Shown here: positions 25,133-32,833 of the stretch, piece after piece
Layout of the letters: each line of letters starts with the position of its first letter
How positions within the stretch are numbered: position 1 is the stretch's first letter
DNA from: Spirochaetota bacterium
GTDB taxonomy: Bacteria > Spirochaetota > UBA4802 > JAFGDQ01
Direction: 5' to 3'
Length of the DNA stretch: 41,543 nucleotides
Assembly (NCBI GenBank): GCA_016932015.1
Contig: JAFGDQ010000091.1
Location: 1-41,543, forward strand
The notes under the pieces: generated by a model
Told to the model about the DNA's origin: nothing
Database searches by the model: none
What the model saw: only the letters and a program-made list of their open reading frames with translations
Program-made: the position numbers and the translations under genes

Positions 25133-26194
25133 AATCAGGATTCACGGAAAGTCAATTCAATTTCCCGGATTTTTTAAAAAATCGCACAGGTTACTCAAGT
25201 GGAGAGATGAACTGAATCAATTTACTAAAAATATATCAAAAGGTAGTAACTCTTTAGGTAAAGGATTAAATCTAAAAAGATCATCAAAAGACTGAAATGA
25301 CAAAATGATGCCGGTGCGGATTTATTTACATGTAAACATTTTGCATTAGTCTACTATCATTTTGCTTATCAGAACAGCAATGACCCCGAAAAATTTATTT
25401 ATTGTTCCTGAAAGATAACCGAAGCATTTTTTGAAAAACAAAGAAAAATACCCGTACGGCAGTTTAAGCAGGACTTGGTCAGAAATGCGTTCGCAAAATA
25501 GAATAGACCTTTCCCGGCTGCAAGACTGGTAAAAGTAAAAGCGTTTGCAGGAAAATATTTTGAATATTCCGTGTTTACAGCCCAGATTTGAGCATTGAAT
25601 TCGTGTTAATCCTAAAGTGTGGTCGCTGCAGGAGATAAGGCTCTGCTTGAATGACTAAGATTTTTCATGCCTGATCTTCCCGTATTCAGTGATATAATAT
25701 TCGTTGTATTTTTAAGAGAAGCTTTGAAAGTGTTTTTGCAATATGGCTTTTAGCAGGTTAGGAGAACGTTACATATATTCAGCCGGCTTGTATGTTTGTA
25801 TTTGAGCTAGCGGTATGCTTGAAAAATATCTTTATATAAATTTTTATGGTAAAATTTTTTATTCGGCAGGTTTCAGTTCTGAAATAAGTGGTTATAATTT
25901 ATTAGGAATTTGCCGGATTGTTTATTATCTGCTCGTTTTCATCTTGACAAACAGCCGGGAATGTAAAAGAATATTCGCAAAATTAGTTATGAGGGATTTC
26001 TAACTATTTGTCCGAGACAAATATGGCTGGCATTCGGTTTTCCTTTGCTTGTTTCTTTTTTATGTTCGTACCTTGTGTTGTCAGTGCCTTATTATATACC
26101 CCCCCGAAATGCTCAGCACGCGGTTTTCAATTATCCTTGATAATTCAAAAGCTACATTTAATCAAAAAAGTATAGTCAGTTTTGATATAGTGGG
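25133..26194. other. Gene-poor kilobase
   Basis: No supported gene in about 1.06 kb. Short open stretches occur (for example 25141-25295, reading FPGFFKKSHRLLKWRDE on the plus strand, and 25815-26003) but they lack ribosome sites and starts. The stretch looks like decayed coding DNA. No insertion-sequence ends, RNA genes or long repeats were seen. Confidence 0.4.
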
Positions 26195-26255
26195 ATGAGA
26201 ACGATAACAAAAGTTCTGACAGACCAGATATTTGAAGGTATAATAGAGACAACAT

Positions 26256-26483
26256 ATGAATCTCCTTTTGATGCTTGATTCCCACAGTGAGTTGTTCGAA
26301 GGCAGGTTACTGAAATCGAATATGCTTATTTCCGGTATGAAATACGGCTGTCAGGAAAGCACATAACATGCTGCAGAGTCCATGATTCGTTGCCTTATCC
26401 GCTATGTGCCTAATGCACAAAAGAGATTTTTTAAACGTTGTATGTTAAATGGACTTGCCCGTGACGGGATGTATACCCGATAA
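26256..26483 (+). pseudogene. Decayed gene fragment with in-frame TAA
   Basis: From ATG 26256 the frame reads 36 codons (MNLLLMLDSHSELFEGRLLK and on), meets TAA at 26364-26366, then stays open in the same frame to a TAA at 26481-26483. The second part (AESMIRCLIRYVPNAQKRFF, then KRCMLNGLARDGMYTR) reads as coding. A second frame at 26195-26278 (MRTITKVLTDQIFEGIIETT and on) may be the frameshifted 5' part. A hairpin follows 7 bases after the last stop. I could not name the family. Confidence 0.35.
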
Positions 26484-26489
26484 TGGAAA

Positions 26490-26507
26490 CGCCTGAATAA
26501 TCAGGCG
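26490..26507 (+). terminator. Hairpin after decayed gene
   Basis: CGCCTGA-ATAA-TCAGGCG is a perfect 7-bp stem with a 4-base loop, 6 bases past the last stop of the decayed frame. Only a short T-run (GGTTTTC) follows, so it is a weak terminator candidate. It supports the idea that 26256-26483 is a real gene's 3' end. Confidence 0.5.
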
Positions 26508-26618
26508 ATGATGGTTTTCATTCGACGTGTTCATTAAAGCCTGATGAAATTGCATATACCGGAATATACAATTTTATTGTTATAAAAAATATATCACTGA
26601 GGGAGAAAAGAAATTTTT

Positions 26619-27365
26619 ATGCACAAACTTGTTCTTCTTCGTCACGGTCTCAGTGAATGGAATATTCAGAATCGTTTTACAGGCTGGCATGATGTCGATC
26701 TTGCAGACGCAGGCATGGCCGAGGCACGCAAGGCAGGACAGGCCCTGCGTAAAGCTGGTTTCCGGTTTGATATCTCATATACTTCGCTGCTTAAGCGGGC
26801 CATACGCACCCTATGGGTGGTTCTTGATCAGGTTGACCAGATGTGGATTCCGGTGATACGAGATTGGAGACTGAATGAGCGGCATTACGGAGCATTGCAG
26901 GGGCGAAATAAGGCCGAAACAGCCGCTGAATACGGCGAGAAACAGGTTCTGATCTGGAGAAGAAGCTACGATATTTCACCGCCTCCTGTATCTGAAGAGG
27001 ATGATCGTTTTCCGGGCAATGATTTACGTTACGCAGGTATTGAGAAGAGCAGGCTCCCTAAAACCGAATGTCTGAAAGATACCTCTGAAAGGGTACTTGA
27101 ATGCTGGAATGAAATATTATCCAAAGAGATAAGATCAGGCAAAAGGCTTCTCATAGTTGCACATGGCAACAGCCTTCGGGCTCTTGTTAAGTATCTGGAC
27201 CAGATCACGGACAAAGAAATTATTGGACTGAATATCCCTACGGGTATACCTTTGATCTACGAGCTTGATTCTGATCTCAAGCCTGTACGTCATTACTACC
27301 TCGCTGATGAAGATATACCCGGAGAGGCGATAGACAAAGTCGCAAAACAAGGAAAGGCAAAATAA
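26619..27365 (+). CDS. gpmA: 2,3-bisphosphoglycerate-dependent phosphoglycerate mutase
   Basis: The enzyme interconverts 3- and 2-phosphoglycerate in glycolysis and gluconeogenesis. The 248-residue length is normal for GpmA. The phosphohistidine motif [10 protein letters not shown] begins at residue 6 (catalytic H9), followed by [31 protein letters not shown] carries the catalytic glutamate, and [16 protein letters not shown] the second histidine. All active-site residues look intact. A GAGGGAG ribosome site is 13 bases upstream, somewhat far. It is a single gene between the decayed stretch and the Fur-controlled operon. It should be a cytoplasmic dimer or tetramer. Confidence 0.96.
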   Translation: MHKLVLLRHGLSEWNIQNRFTGWHDVDLADAGMAEARKAGQALRKAGFRFDISYTSLLKRAIRTLWVVLDQVDQMWIPVIRDWRLNERHYGALQGRNKAETAAEYGEKQVLIWRRSYDISPPPVSEEDDRFPGNDLRYAGIEKSRLPKTECLKDTSERVLECWNEILSKEIRSGKRLLIVAHGNSLRALVKYLDQITDKEIIGLNIPTGIPLIYELDSDLKPVRHYYLADEDIPGEAIDKVAKQGKAK

Positions 27366-27457
27366 TTTACCTATACCGGCGTAAGGAGTGCACATGACAT
27401 GCAACTTCAAAACGGACCGTTTGTAAACTATCCTGCTTTTTTTCATTTGGTTTTTAA

Positions 27458-27505
27458 TTGACATTATGAGTTTTTAGTACGATAATGAAAATCATTTTCA
27501 TTATC
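27458..27505 (+). promoter_or_regulatory. Sigma-70 promoter overlapped by a Fur box
   Basis: TTGACA at 27458-27463 and GATAAT at 27481-27486 are separated by exactly 17 bases. The -10 is the first part of a 25-bp palindrome at 27481-27505: arms GATAATGAAAAT and ATTTTCATTATC around a single central C. This matches the Fur consensus GATAATGATAATCATTATC closely. Fur-Fe2+ bound there would block RNA polymerase, so the flavodoxin-MBL operon 34 bases downstream should be induced by iron starvation. Confidence 0.85.
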
Positions 27506-27538
27506 AATATTATATCCAGAACCTGCAGGGAAATAAAT

Positions 27539-28192
27539 ATGAAAATTCTAATCGCTTATTTTTCACGGACCGGATTTACAGAAAAACTTATTTATAAGGT
27601 TAAGGAGATACTTGAAAGTAAAGGAAATTCGATAAGCATCGAAAAAATACAGTCGATGAGTAAAGATACCTGCCTGGGTGAAATTTGCAAGGATGTGCAT
27701 CATTACCCGCTGATTTTTTTGTCATTGTTCAGCAAGTCATGGAGAAAAAGATATATAGCTGCATATACTCAGATTGAAGAGGACATCGGCCCCCTGCAAT
27801 ATTCTGATGTATCGGACTTTGACATGATATGTGTAGGAGGGCCCAAATGGGCGCATGTGTCGTATCCGGTAGCGAGGTATCTGCGTGAAGTAAGAGGGCT
27901 TGAAGGCAAACGAATTGGCGCGGTATATACTTTCGGCGGTCCGCCGCTTCCTGTCTTTGAACTGGAGACAATGAAAGAATCCATGAACCGTATAGTAAAG
28001 GGCAGGGGTGCTTCAATTGTTGCGCATCTTGGTATATCCAGTGCGTATCATGAACTCGGAATAATACCGTTGTTCAGAATAATGTCCCGTATTCGTTTTT
28101 GCAAATCCATTGATTACTTCAAATCAGGATCAGATTTTTCTGATAAGTTGACCAGGGAGTTCTGTGATAGTCTATTAACAAAAGGAACATAA
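27539..28192 (+). CDS. Flavodoxin-like protein, Fur-regulated
   Basis: The protein has 217 residues. Start is placed at 27539 (AGGGA about 9 bases upstream); an in-frame ATG at 27485 lies inside the Fur box and is rejected. The FMN phosphate loop YFSRTGFTEKL (residues 6-16) and the following alternating alpha/beta pattern (ICVGGPKWAHVSYPVARYLR, IGAVYTFGGPP) mark the flavodoxin/NAD(P)H-dependent oxidoreductase family. Under iron limitation, flavodoxins replace ferredoxins as electron carriers, which fits the Fur box. Its C-terminal part is longer than in classical flavodoxins (about 140-170 residues). The next gene begins 3 bases after its stop. Cytoplasmic. Confidence 0.88.
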   Translation: MKILIAYFSRTGFTEKLIYKVKEILESKGNSISIEKIQSMSKDTCLGEICKDVHHYPLIFLSLFSKSWRKRYIAAYTQIEEDIGPLQYSDVSDFDMICVGGPKWAHVSYPVARYLREVRGLEGKRIGAVYTFGGPPLPVFELETMKESMNRIVKGRGASIVAHLGISSAYHELGIIPLFRIMSRIRFCKSIDYFKSGSDFSDKLTREFCDSLLTKGT

Positions 28193-28195
28193 GCA

Positions 28196-29140
28196 ATGAT
28201 CATGATAACAAAATTGCTGATCGATAGAAGGCGGGCAAAGAAAGCCCGCAATGAGCGTGTAGTTGCTCCAATAGATAACATTGAGGCAGTACCGTCTCTG
28301 ACTGTGCTGCCTCTGGTTGATTTTTTTTCTGAATCTATGGAAGCAAAAACGGAACCAGGTGTATCGTATCTTGTGAAGGCGGGTGATTTTTCAGTGCTTT
28401 TAGATGTAGGGTATAACATGAAGTGCGAACATCCCTCTCCATTGATTTCTAACATGAATCTTTTCGGGGTCAATATCAATGACATTGATGCTTTGTTTAT
28501 ATCACATCATCATCTTGATCACCTTGGGGGTGCCGGGGAACAGCGGAAACATACTTTCAGCCTTTCACATGGGCCGGTGGACTTTCCCCCTATACCGGTG
28601 TATTCTCCTTTACCTTTAAAACCTTCATCCCATAATTTTAATCCAGAGTCGGAAATTCGTGCCTCTCTCGGGCCTGTGAAGCTGGCCAAAGGAGTATACG
28701 GAACAGGCAGTATTCCCAGAGCTCTTTATATCATGGGATATACAGAAGAGCAGGCCCTGGCTGTGAATGTGGCAGGGAAGGGAATTGTACTAATCATTGG
28801 ATGCGGGCATCAGACTGTGCAACGTGTGATTGAAAGAGCAAAAAAATTGTTCAATCTTCCTGTATATGGCGTAATAGGAGGCCTGCATTTTCCTGTACAT
28901 GGCGGGCGTATAATGTTAGGCCCTATAAATTTGCAGGCTGTTGTCGGTACTGACAGAATGCCATGGAATTATATTAATGAGAAAGATGTTCGTGATGCTA
29001 TACAGGCAATTTCCAATGCTGATGTGAAGTTTGTCTCTCTTTCGGCACATGACAGTTCGGACTGGGCAATAGATCAGTTCAGGAAAGCGTTCGGTTCAGC
29101 CTATAAGGATCTTCTGGTGGGTAATCCGTTAGAAATATGA
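28196..29140 (+). CDS. MBL-fold hydrolase of MptE/COG1237 type
   Basis: The protein has 314 residues. MBL motifs: LLDVGY (68-73), FISHHHLDHLGG (metal motif SHHHLDH at 103-109), IGCGHQTVQ, GGLHFPVHGG and LSAHDSSDW. GCGHQ and GGLHF are typical of the branch near dihydropterin aminobenzene synthase, a methanopterin-pathway type enzyme, but substrates vary. It follows the Fur-controlled flavodoxin gene by 3 bases and so belongs to the iron-starvation response. A flavodoxin beside an MBL protein recalls flavodiiron proteins, which combine both domains for O2 or NO reduction; here the MBL motifs are not the diiron set, so that comparison remains a thought. The N-terminus is basic; no signal peptide. 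Confidence 0.85.
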   Translation: MIMITKLLIDRRRAKKARNERVVAPIDNIEAVPSLTVLPLVDFFSESMEAKTEPGVSYLVKAGDFSVLLDVGYNMKCEHPSPLISNMNLFGVNINDIDALFISHHHLDHLGGAGEQRKHTFSLSHGPVDFPPIPVYSPLPLKPSSHNFNPESEIRASLGPVKLAKGVYGTGSIPRALYIMGYTEEQALAVNVAGKGIVLIIGCGHQTVQRVIERAKKLFNLPVYGVIGGLHFPVHGGRIMLGPINLQAVVGTDRMPWNYINEKDVRDAIQAISNADVKFVSLSAHDSSDWAIDQFRKAFGSAYKDLLVGNPLEI

Positions 29141-29287
29141 AAAGACAGTTTCTTCAAGGTATTACTGCTATCAGCGACATTTGTGTTTCTGTCTGCTTTT
29201 TCGGAATAGAGGAGCTGGTTTTGAAACATGTTCCCGGTCTTCCCACTTGTCTGCACTCTCTGATGAATTAAGAGCAAACCGCAGATA

Positions 29288-30238
29288 CTATGCGGTAGCA
29301 CGCTTAAACGCGGCGACAGAATCCTGAATAGCCCTTCCGGAAAGGTCGGTCATTGTCAGCATATCGAATCCATGCACTGTCCCGGGATAGACATGAAGTT
29401 CAACAGGGATTCCTGCGTTCAAAAGCTGCAGGGCGAATAAAATACCCTCATCTCTGAGCGCATCATGTTCGCATGCTATTATATAAGCAGGAGGAAGGCC
29501 ACTAAGATCGTTTGCCCGCGCAGGTGCAGCATAATGAGAAACATTAGTGCGGTCCTTTCCTAAATAATGTTCCCACATACATAGTGAATTTTCATAATCC
29601 CAGACATAAAGCCCTTTCCCGTTCTTCATTGAATCTGTTTCACAACGGTCGTCTGTTACAGGATAGAACAGCATCTGATAGGCAATGTCAGGGCCTCCTT
29701 TATCCCGTGCCATCATTGACACCGCAGCTGCAAGATTTCCTCCGGCGCTTCCTCCTCCTACTACTATCCTGCCTGTATCAATCCCAAGCTCTGCTGCATT
29801 TGAAGCAGCCCATTTAAGAGCTTCATAACAGTCCAGAACTCCTGCAGGAAAAGGATTCTCCGGTGCAAGCCTGTAATCAACTCCTATAGATACAGCACCT
29901 CCCTCGGAAGCCATAACAAGACAACGGAGGTGTTCCATTTCAAGATCGCCAACAACAAATCCGCCCATATGAAAATTAACAAAACACGGAACAGCGCTTT
30001 TGCGGTTCGCAGGCATATAAATCCTGATCGGAATATCAGGCGCACCTTCCGGCCCGGGTATTTTGCGTTCAATCTCTTCAATACGGTCGTCAGTTGCCCT
30101 TTTTATTCCCTGAGCTGCCATAGCTTTTGCAGCTTCAACAAGTGTCTGTCTTGCTGCTGACGGATTCGCAATATCAAGATGCGGAGCCATTGCTGCCTGT
30201 TTTTCAATCTCCGGATCATAAACACGCTTGATTTTCAT
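29288..30238 (-). CDS. HSL-family alpha/beta hydrolase (esterase)
   Basis: The protein has 316 residues. It matches the hormone-sensitive-lipase (type IV) esterases: oxyanion motif NFHMGGFVVGD (H90-M-G-G; canonical is HGGG), nucleophile in VGGGSAGGNLA (S164), acid in CEHDALRDEG and catalytic His in GTVHGFD. The N-terminal cap PEIEKQAAMAPHLDIANPSA is usual. HMGG for HGGG is a substitution in the oxyanion loop but likely tolerated. It should hydrolyse short-chain esters in the cytoplasm. Start has GGGGAG upstream. It converges with the MBL gene (147 bases between stops) and is on its own transcript. Confidence 0.92.
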   Translation of the reverse strand: MKIKRVYDPEIEKQAAMAPHLDIANPSAARQTLVEAAKAMAAQGIKRATDDRIEEIERKIPGPEGAPDIPIRIYMPANRKSAVPCFVNFHMGGFVVGDLEMEHLRCLVMASEGGAVSIGVDYRLAPENPFPAGVLDCYEALKWAASNAAELGIDTGRIVVGGGSAGGNLAAAVSMMARDKGGPDIAYQMLFYPVTDDRCETDSMKNGKGLYVWDYENSLCMWEHYLGKDRTNVSHYAAPARANDLSGLPPAYIIACEHDALRDEGILFALQLLNAGIPVELHVYPGTVHGFDMLTMTDLSGRAIQDSVAAFKRATA

Positions 30239-30772
30239 AATAATCTCCCCTGAAAAAGTAATTTTAAATTATAATACTGTTTTAAAATAATCCCCTGCAG
30301 ATAAAGATTGAATATTTTCATTAAAGAAAAGAATATTAAATAAATACAAGCAGAGATCTTAAATTTTATATATTATGAAAAGAATTAATAAAGCAATTAT
30401 AGACGTAGATAGTGATCATACAAATTTCAAGGAAAACAGGACCAATACAATGAAATCCTTTGAAAAGATATTCTGAAACAATCATTTGTCAATAAAATTA
30501 TATCCGGGTTCATGATATGTATTCCTGCAATAATCATTTTTTCCTGTTCGAATGATGATTCAAAACTGAATTTATTGTATTATTTTAAAATAAAAATGCT
30601 GAATAATAATAAGATTTTTTTATCAGCAGGACATAACAATCTGTCACTCATTCAAAATTTTCACGTTAACTCCGGAAGGAATTTTATTTGTCATTATCAG
30701 ATGTTGCGGACATTCTTTATAATATATAGGCTTTTTGATGAATAAAATTACTGCCGCAGAGTCTATTTTTTC
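30239..30772. other. AT-rich intergenic region with possible lipoprotein remnant
   Basis: These 534 bases between the esterase (its start at 30238) and the end of the cyclase gene hold no intact gene. A frame from 30512 begins with a lipoprotein-like signal (MICIPAIIIFSCSNDDS), preceded in the same frame by KQSFVNKIISGF without a start. It could be a decayed small lipoprotein. At 30671-30712 lies one copy of a divergent repeat. Confidence 0.35.
30671..30712. repeat. Divergent dispersed repeat, copy 1
   Basis: By hand alignment without gaps, about 32 of 42 bases match the segment at 32613-32654; the core is TTTATTTGTC, then CAGATG and TGCGGA. The copies flank the AhpD-cyclase pair in direct orientation. 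Too short and divergent to identify. Confidence 0.4.
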
Positions 30773-31882
30773 TTAGCTTCCAGCAGTGACCGTGTTGCGC
30801 CCGTTATTTTTCGATAAGTAAAGAGCTTTGTCAGCTTCTTTTATCAGATGCAGCGAATTATAACCTGCGCTGCCTTCAGTGCATGATACTCCTGCGCTAA
30901 TAGTGACAGATATTTTCAATTCTTTTTCGGTTATGGAATTAACCGGAAAATTGTCTTTGCTGATAGTTTTTCTGAAACGTTCCGCCACCTGCAGAATTTG
31001 TGAAATACCGCAATTGTTAAGAATTACTATGAATTCTTCTCCCCCGTAACGTCCCACGCAGTCGCTTTCTCTCGCAGTTTTATCAAACCGGCGGGCTACC
31101 TCCTGAATGACCATATCGCCTGCCTGGTGCCCGTAAGTGTCATTAATTTTTTTAAAAAAATCAATGTCTGCAATTATAACACTGACCGGGTGAGAAGACC
31201 GTTTGCCGAGAGCAAGCATTGTATCAAATTGTTCAAGCACAGCTCCTCTGTTTAAAAGACCTGTCAGCGAGTCCCTTGTAGCTTTTGTGTGAAGTATTTT
31301 TAAGGCTCTGTCCTGAAGCATCAGCGAGAGAACCCTGTCGGCAAAATAATTTGCCATCAGCCTTATATAACGGTTGTCAAGCTCGTTAAACGGCTTATTT
31401 CTCGACCCAGCAGTCAGGACGGCAATGCAGTTTGCCTGATGATAAACCGGCAAAACCTGTACCTGAATGATATTCCTGCCCGTTAAATGCAAAGGCGGCG
31501 TGAAATTTATTTCTGTTTCAGAAAGAGTGTAAACTGCTGGCCGGCATTCATTCCATGTAAATAGATCCCATTCATCAAGATCTTTCTCGTCTATAAGCCT
31601 GACCTGCGCATGTCCTTTGTGTCCGTCAATCGCCATAAAATCATTTTCATCATAGACTAATAACCGCCACGCGGTAACATTGGCGAAATACTTCCATTGT
31701 TTTGCTACAAGTCCGGCAATTTTTGATATATTTTCCACACCCTGAATGTCATCAAGAAGCGAGAATAAGGCTTCATACCTTACAAGCTGCTGAGCTGTCT
31801 GTTCGCGCCATTCGCCTGTTTTTGAAATTTTCAGCCGGTTTTCATTGTTTATATTCCTGTTCAGATACTGATCAGCGCTCAT
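30773..31882 (-). CDS. GAF-GGDEF diguanylate cyclase
   Basis: The protein has 369 residues and makes cyclic di-GMP from two GTP. Residues 35-195 form a GAF-like sensory domain (ENISKIAGLVAKQWKYFANVT, VQVLPVYHQANCIAVL). Residues 200-369 form a GGDEF domain: DSLTGLLNRGAV, ADIDFFKKINDTYGH, active-site GGEEF at 280-284 and the product-inhibition site RESD at 271-274. So it should be active and feedback-inhibited. There are no membrane helices; it senses a cytoplasmic signal. Its ATG overlaps the AhpD stop as TAATG, so translation is coupled to the upstream AhpD-like protein, which suggests a redox or small-molecule link to the signal. Confidence 0.95.
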   Translation of the reverse strand: MSADQYLNRNINNENRLKISKTGEWREQTAQQLVRYEALFSLLDDIQGVENISKIAGLVAKQWKYFANVTAWRLLVYDENDFMAIDGHKGHAQVRLIDEKDLDEWDLFTWNECRPAVYTLSETEINFTPPLHLTGRNIIQVQVLPVYHQANCIAVLTAGSRNKPFNELDNRYIRLMANYFADRVLSLMLQDRALKILHTKATRDSLTGLLNRGAVLEQFDTMLALGKRSSHPVSVIIADIDFFKKINDTYGHQAGDMVIQEVARRFDKTARESDCVGRYGGEEFIVILNNCGISQILQVAERFRKTISKDNFPVNSITEKELKISVTISAGVSCTEGSAGYNSLHLIKEADKALYLSKNNGRNTVTAGS

Positions 31883-32442
31883 TATAAAATAGCCTTGTAG
31901 TCCGGGTCAAGATGCAGTTTAAGCGCGCTTGTAAAAACATTGAACATCGACGCAAGGTCAATCACTGCTATTATCTCTGTTATTTCTTCAAGACTGAAAC
32001 CTTCATCCATCAGATTTTCGAAATCTTCATCTGTTACACTGTTCGCGTCGCAGGCTACTATAGATGCGAAATCAACAACCGCTTTGTAGCTTTCCGGCAT
32101 GTGAAAATCAGGATCTTTTTTGAGAAAGGCCTGAAGGTCATTGAAACCGATAGCTTTATCGAGTTTCAGAACTGACTGGGCATGACAGGCTGTGCAGTAT
32201 TTGGCTCCGTGCTGGCCCGAGACAACGAACACAATCATTTCTTTCAATGGCAGAGGCAGCTTTCCCCCGAACAAGGTTCCTTTTGCCCTTTCCCAGTAAG
32301 AACGTACCAATGAAGGTGAATGGCCCAGACTTTTCAGCCAAACGGGTACAGATGTGTCGCCTGTGGCGCGCATAAAATCATCATACACCGCTTTTGTTTC
32401 CTGCGAAGCATTATCATAGTCAGTCAGGATATATCTTTGCAT
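31882..32442 (-). CDS. AhpD-like carboxymuconolactone decarboxylase-family protein
   Basis: The protein has 186 residues. ATG 32442 is chosen since AGGAGG lies 7 bases before it; an in-frame start at 32472 has none. The key motif is YCTACHA at 82-88 (C83, C86, H87): the CxxC-x-H peroxidase/thiol motif of AhpD and the CMD family, which reduces peroxides or protein disulfides. The flanking helices (EMIVFVVSGQHGAKYCTACH and the following QSVLKLD) fit the all-helical CMD fold. It probably forms an oligomer in the cytoplasm. It is translationally coupled to the diguanylate cyclase that follows, so it may supply or report peroxide/redox state. No AhpC gene is nearby. Confidence 0.87.
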   Translation of the reverse strand: MQRYILTDYDNASQETKAVYDDFMRATGDTSVPVWLKSLGHSPSLVRSYWERAKGTLFGGKLPLPLKEMIVFVVSGQHGAKYCTACHAQSVLKLDKAIGFNDLQAFLKKDPDFHMPESYKAVVDFASIVACDANSVTDEDFENLMDEGFSLEEITEIIAVIDLASMFNVFTSALKLHLDPDYKAIL

Positions 32443-32833
32443 GCCATTTCCTCCTGTTAAATATGTTTTCAATATTTTATACTATTTTGGGGGATATTCA
32501 AGAAAAATAAAACAGGAGCATTTAAGGTTTATGGGGAATATGCTTTTTCCACTTAATGATTGGAACATCGAAAATTAGAATTTTTCGGGATATCCCGGAA
32601 GTTAATCCGAATTCCAGGAGTAGCTTTATTTGTCTTAACCAGATGCTGCGGATACCTTGACTTTTTGATAAAAACAGGCCAAAAAAACGTATCAGCCCTT
32701 TTTTACTTTGCTTAAAAAGCGTTCCTGCTGACTTAATATTCTTGACCGGCAGGATTTGGTTGATTATACTAATCGCATTTAATTGTTTTACGTAGATACC
32801 GGGCATTAATCATTTTCATGAGCGAGGAATCTT
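32443..32833. other. Intergenic region before the CrtI-like gene
   Basis: This 391-base region separates the divergent AhpD-like and CrtI-like genes and must hold both promoters. A minus-strand open stretch (32522-32806) lacks a ribosome site and overlaps the repeat copy at 32613-32654, so I do not call it a gene. Confidence 0.35.
32613..32654. repeat. Divergent dispersed repeat, copy 2
   Basis: Second copy of the 42-base element described at 30671-30712 (about 32 of 42 matches), in the same orientation. Its GC-richer start (TCCAGGAG) and the CAGATGCTGCGG core are best conserved. Confidence 0.4.

Noticed and set aside
27485..27538. In-frame upstream ATG for the flavodoxin gene
   Set aside because: It lies inside the Fur box/-10 region and lacks a ribosome site; ATG 27539 is preceded by AGGGA.
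28196..29140. Flavodiiron protein (split)
   Set aside because: The diiron motif HxExD is not present; SHHHLDH is an ordinary MBL motif. Only the gene pairing is suggestive.
32522..32806. Minus-strand frame of 94 codons
   Set aside because: No ribosome site, overlaps a non-coding repeat copy, composition (many I/K) fits AT-rich non-coding DNA.
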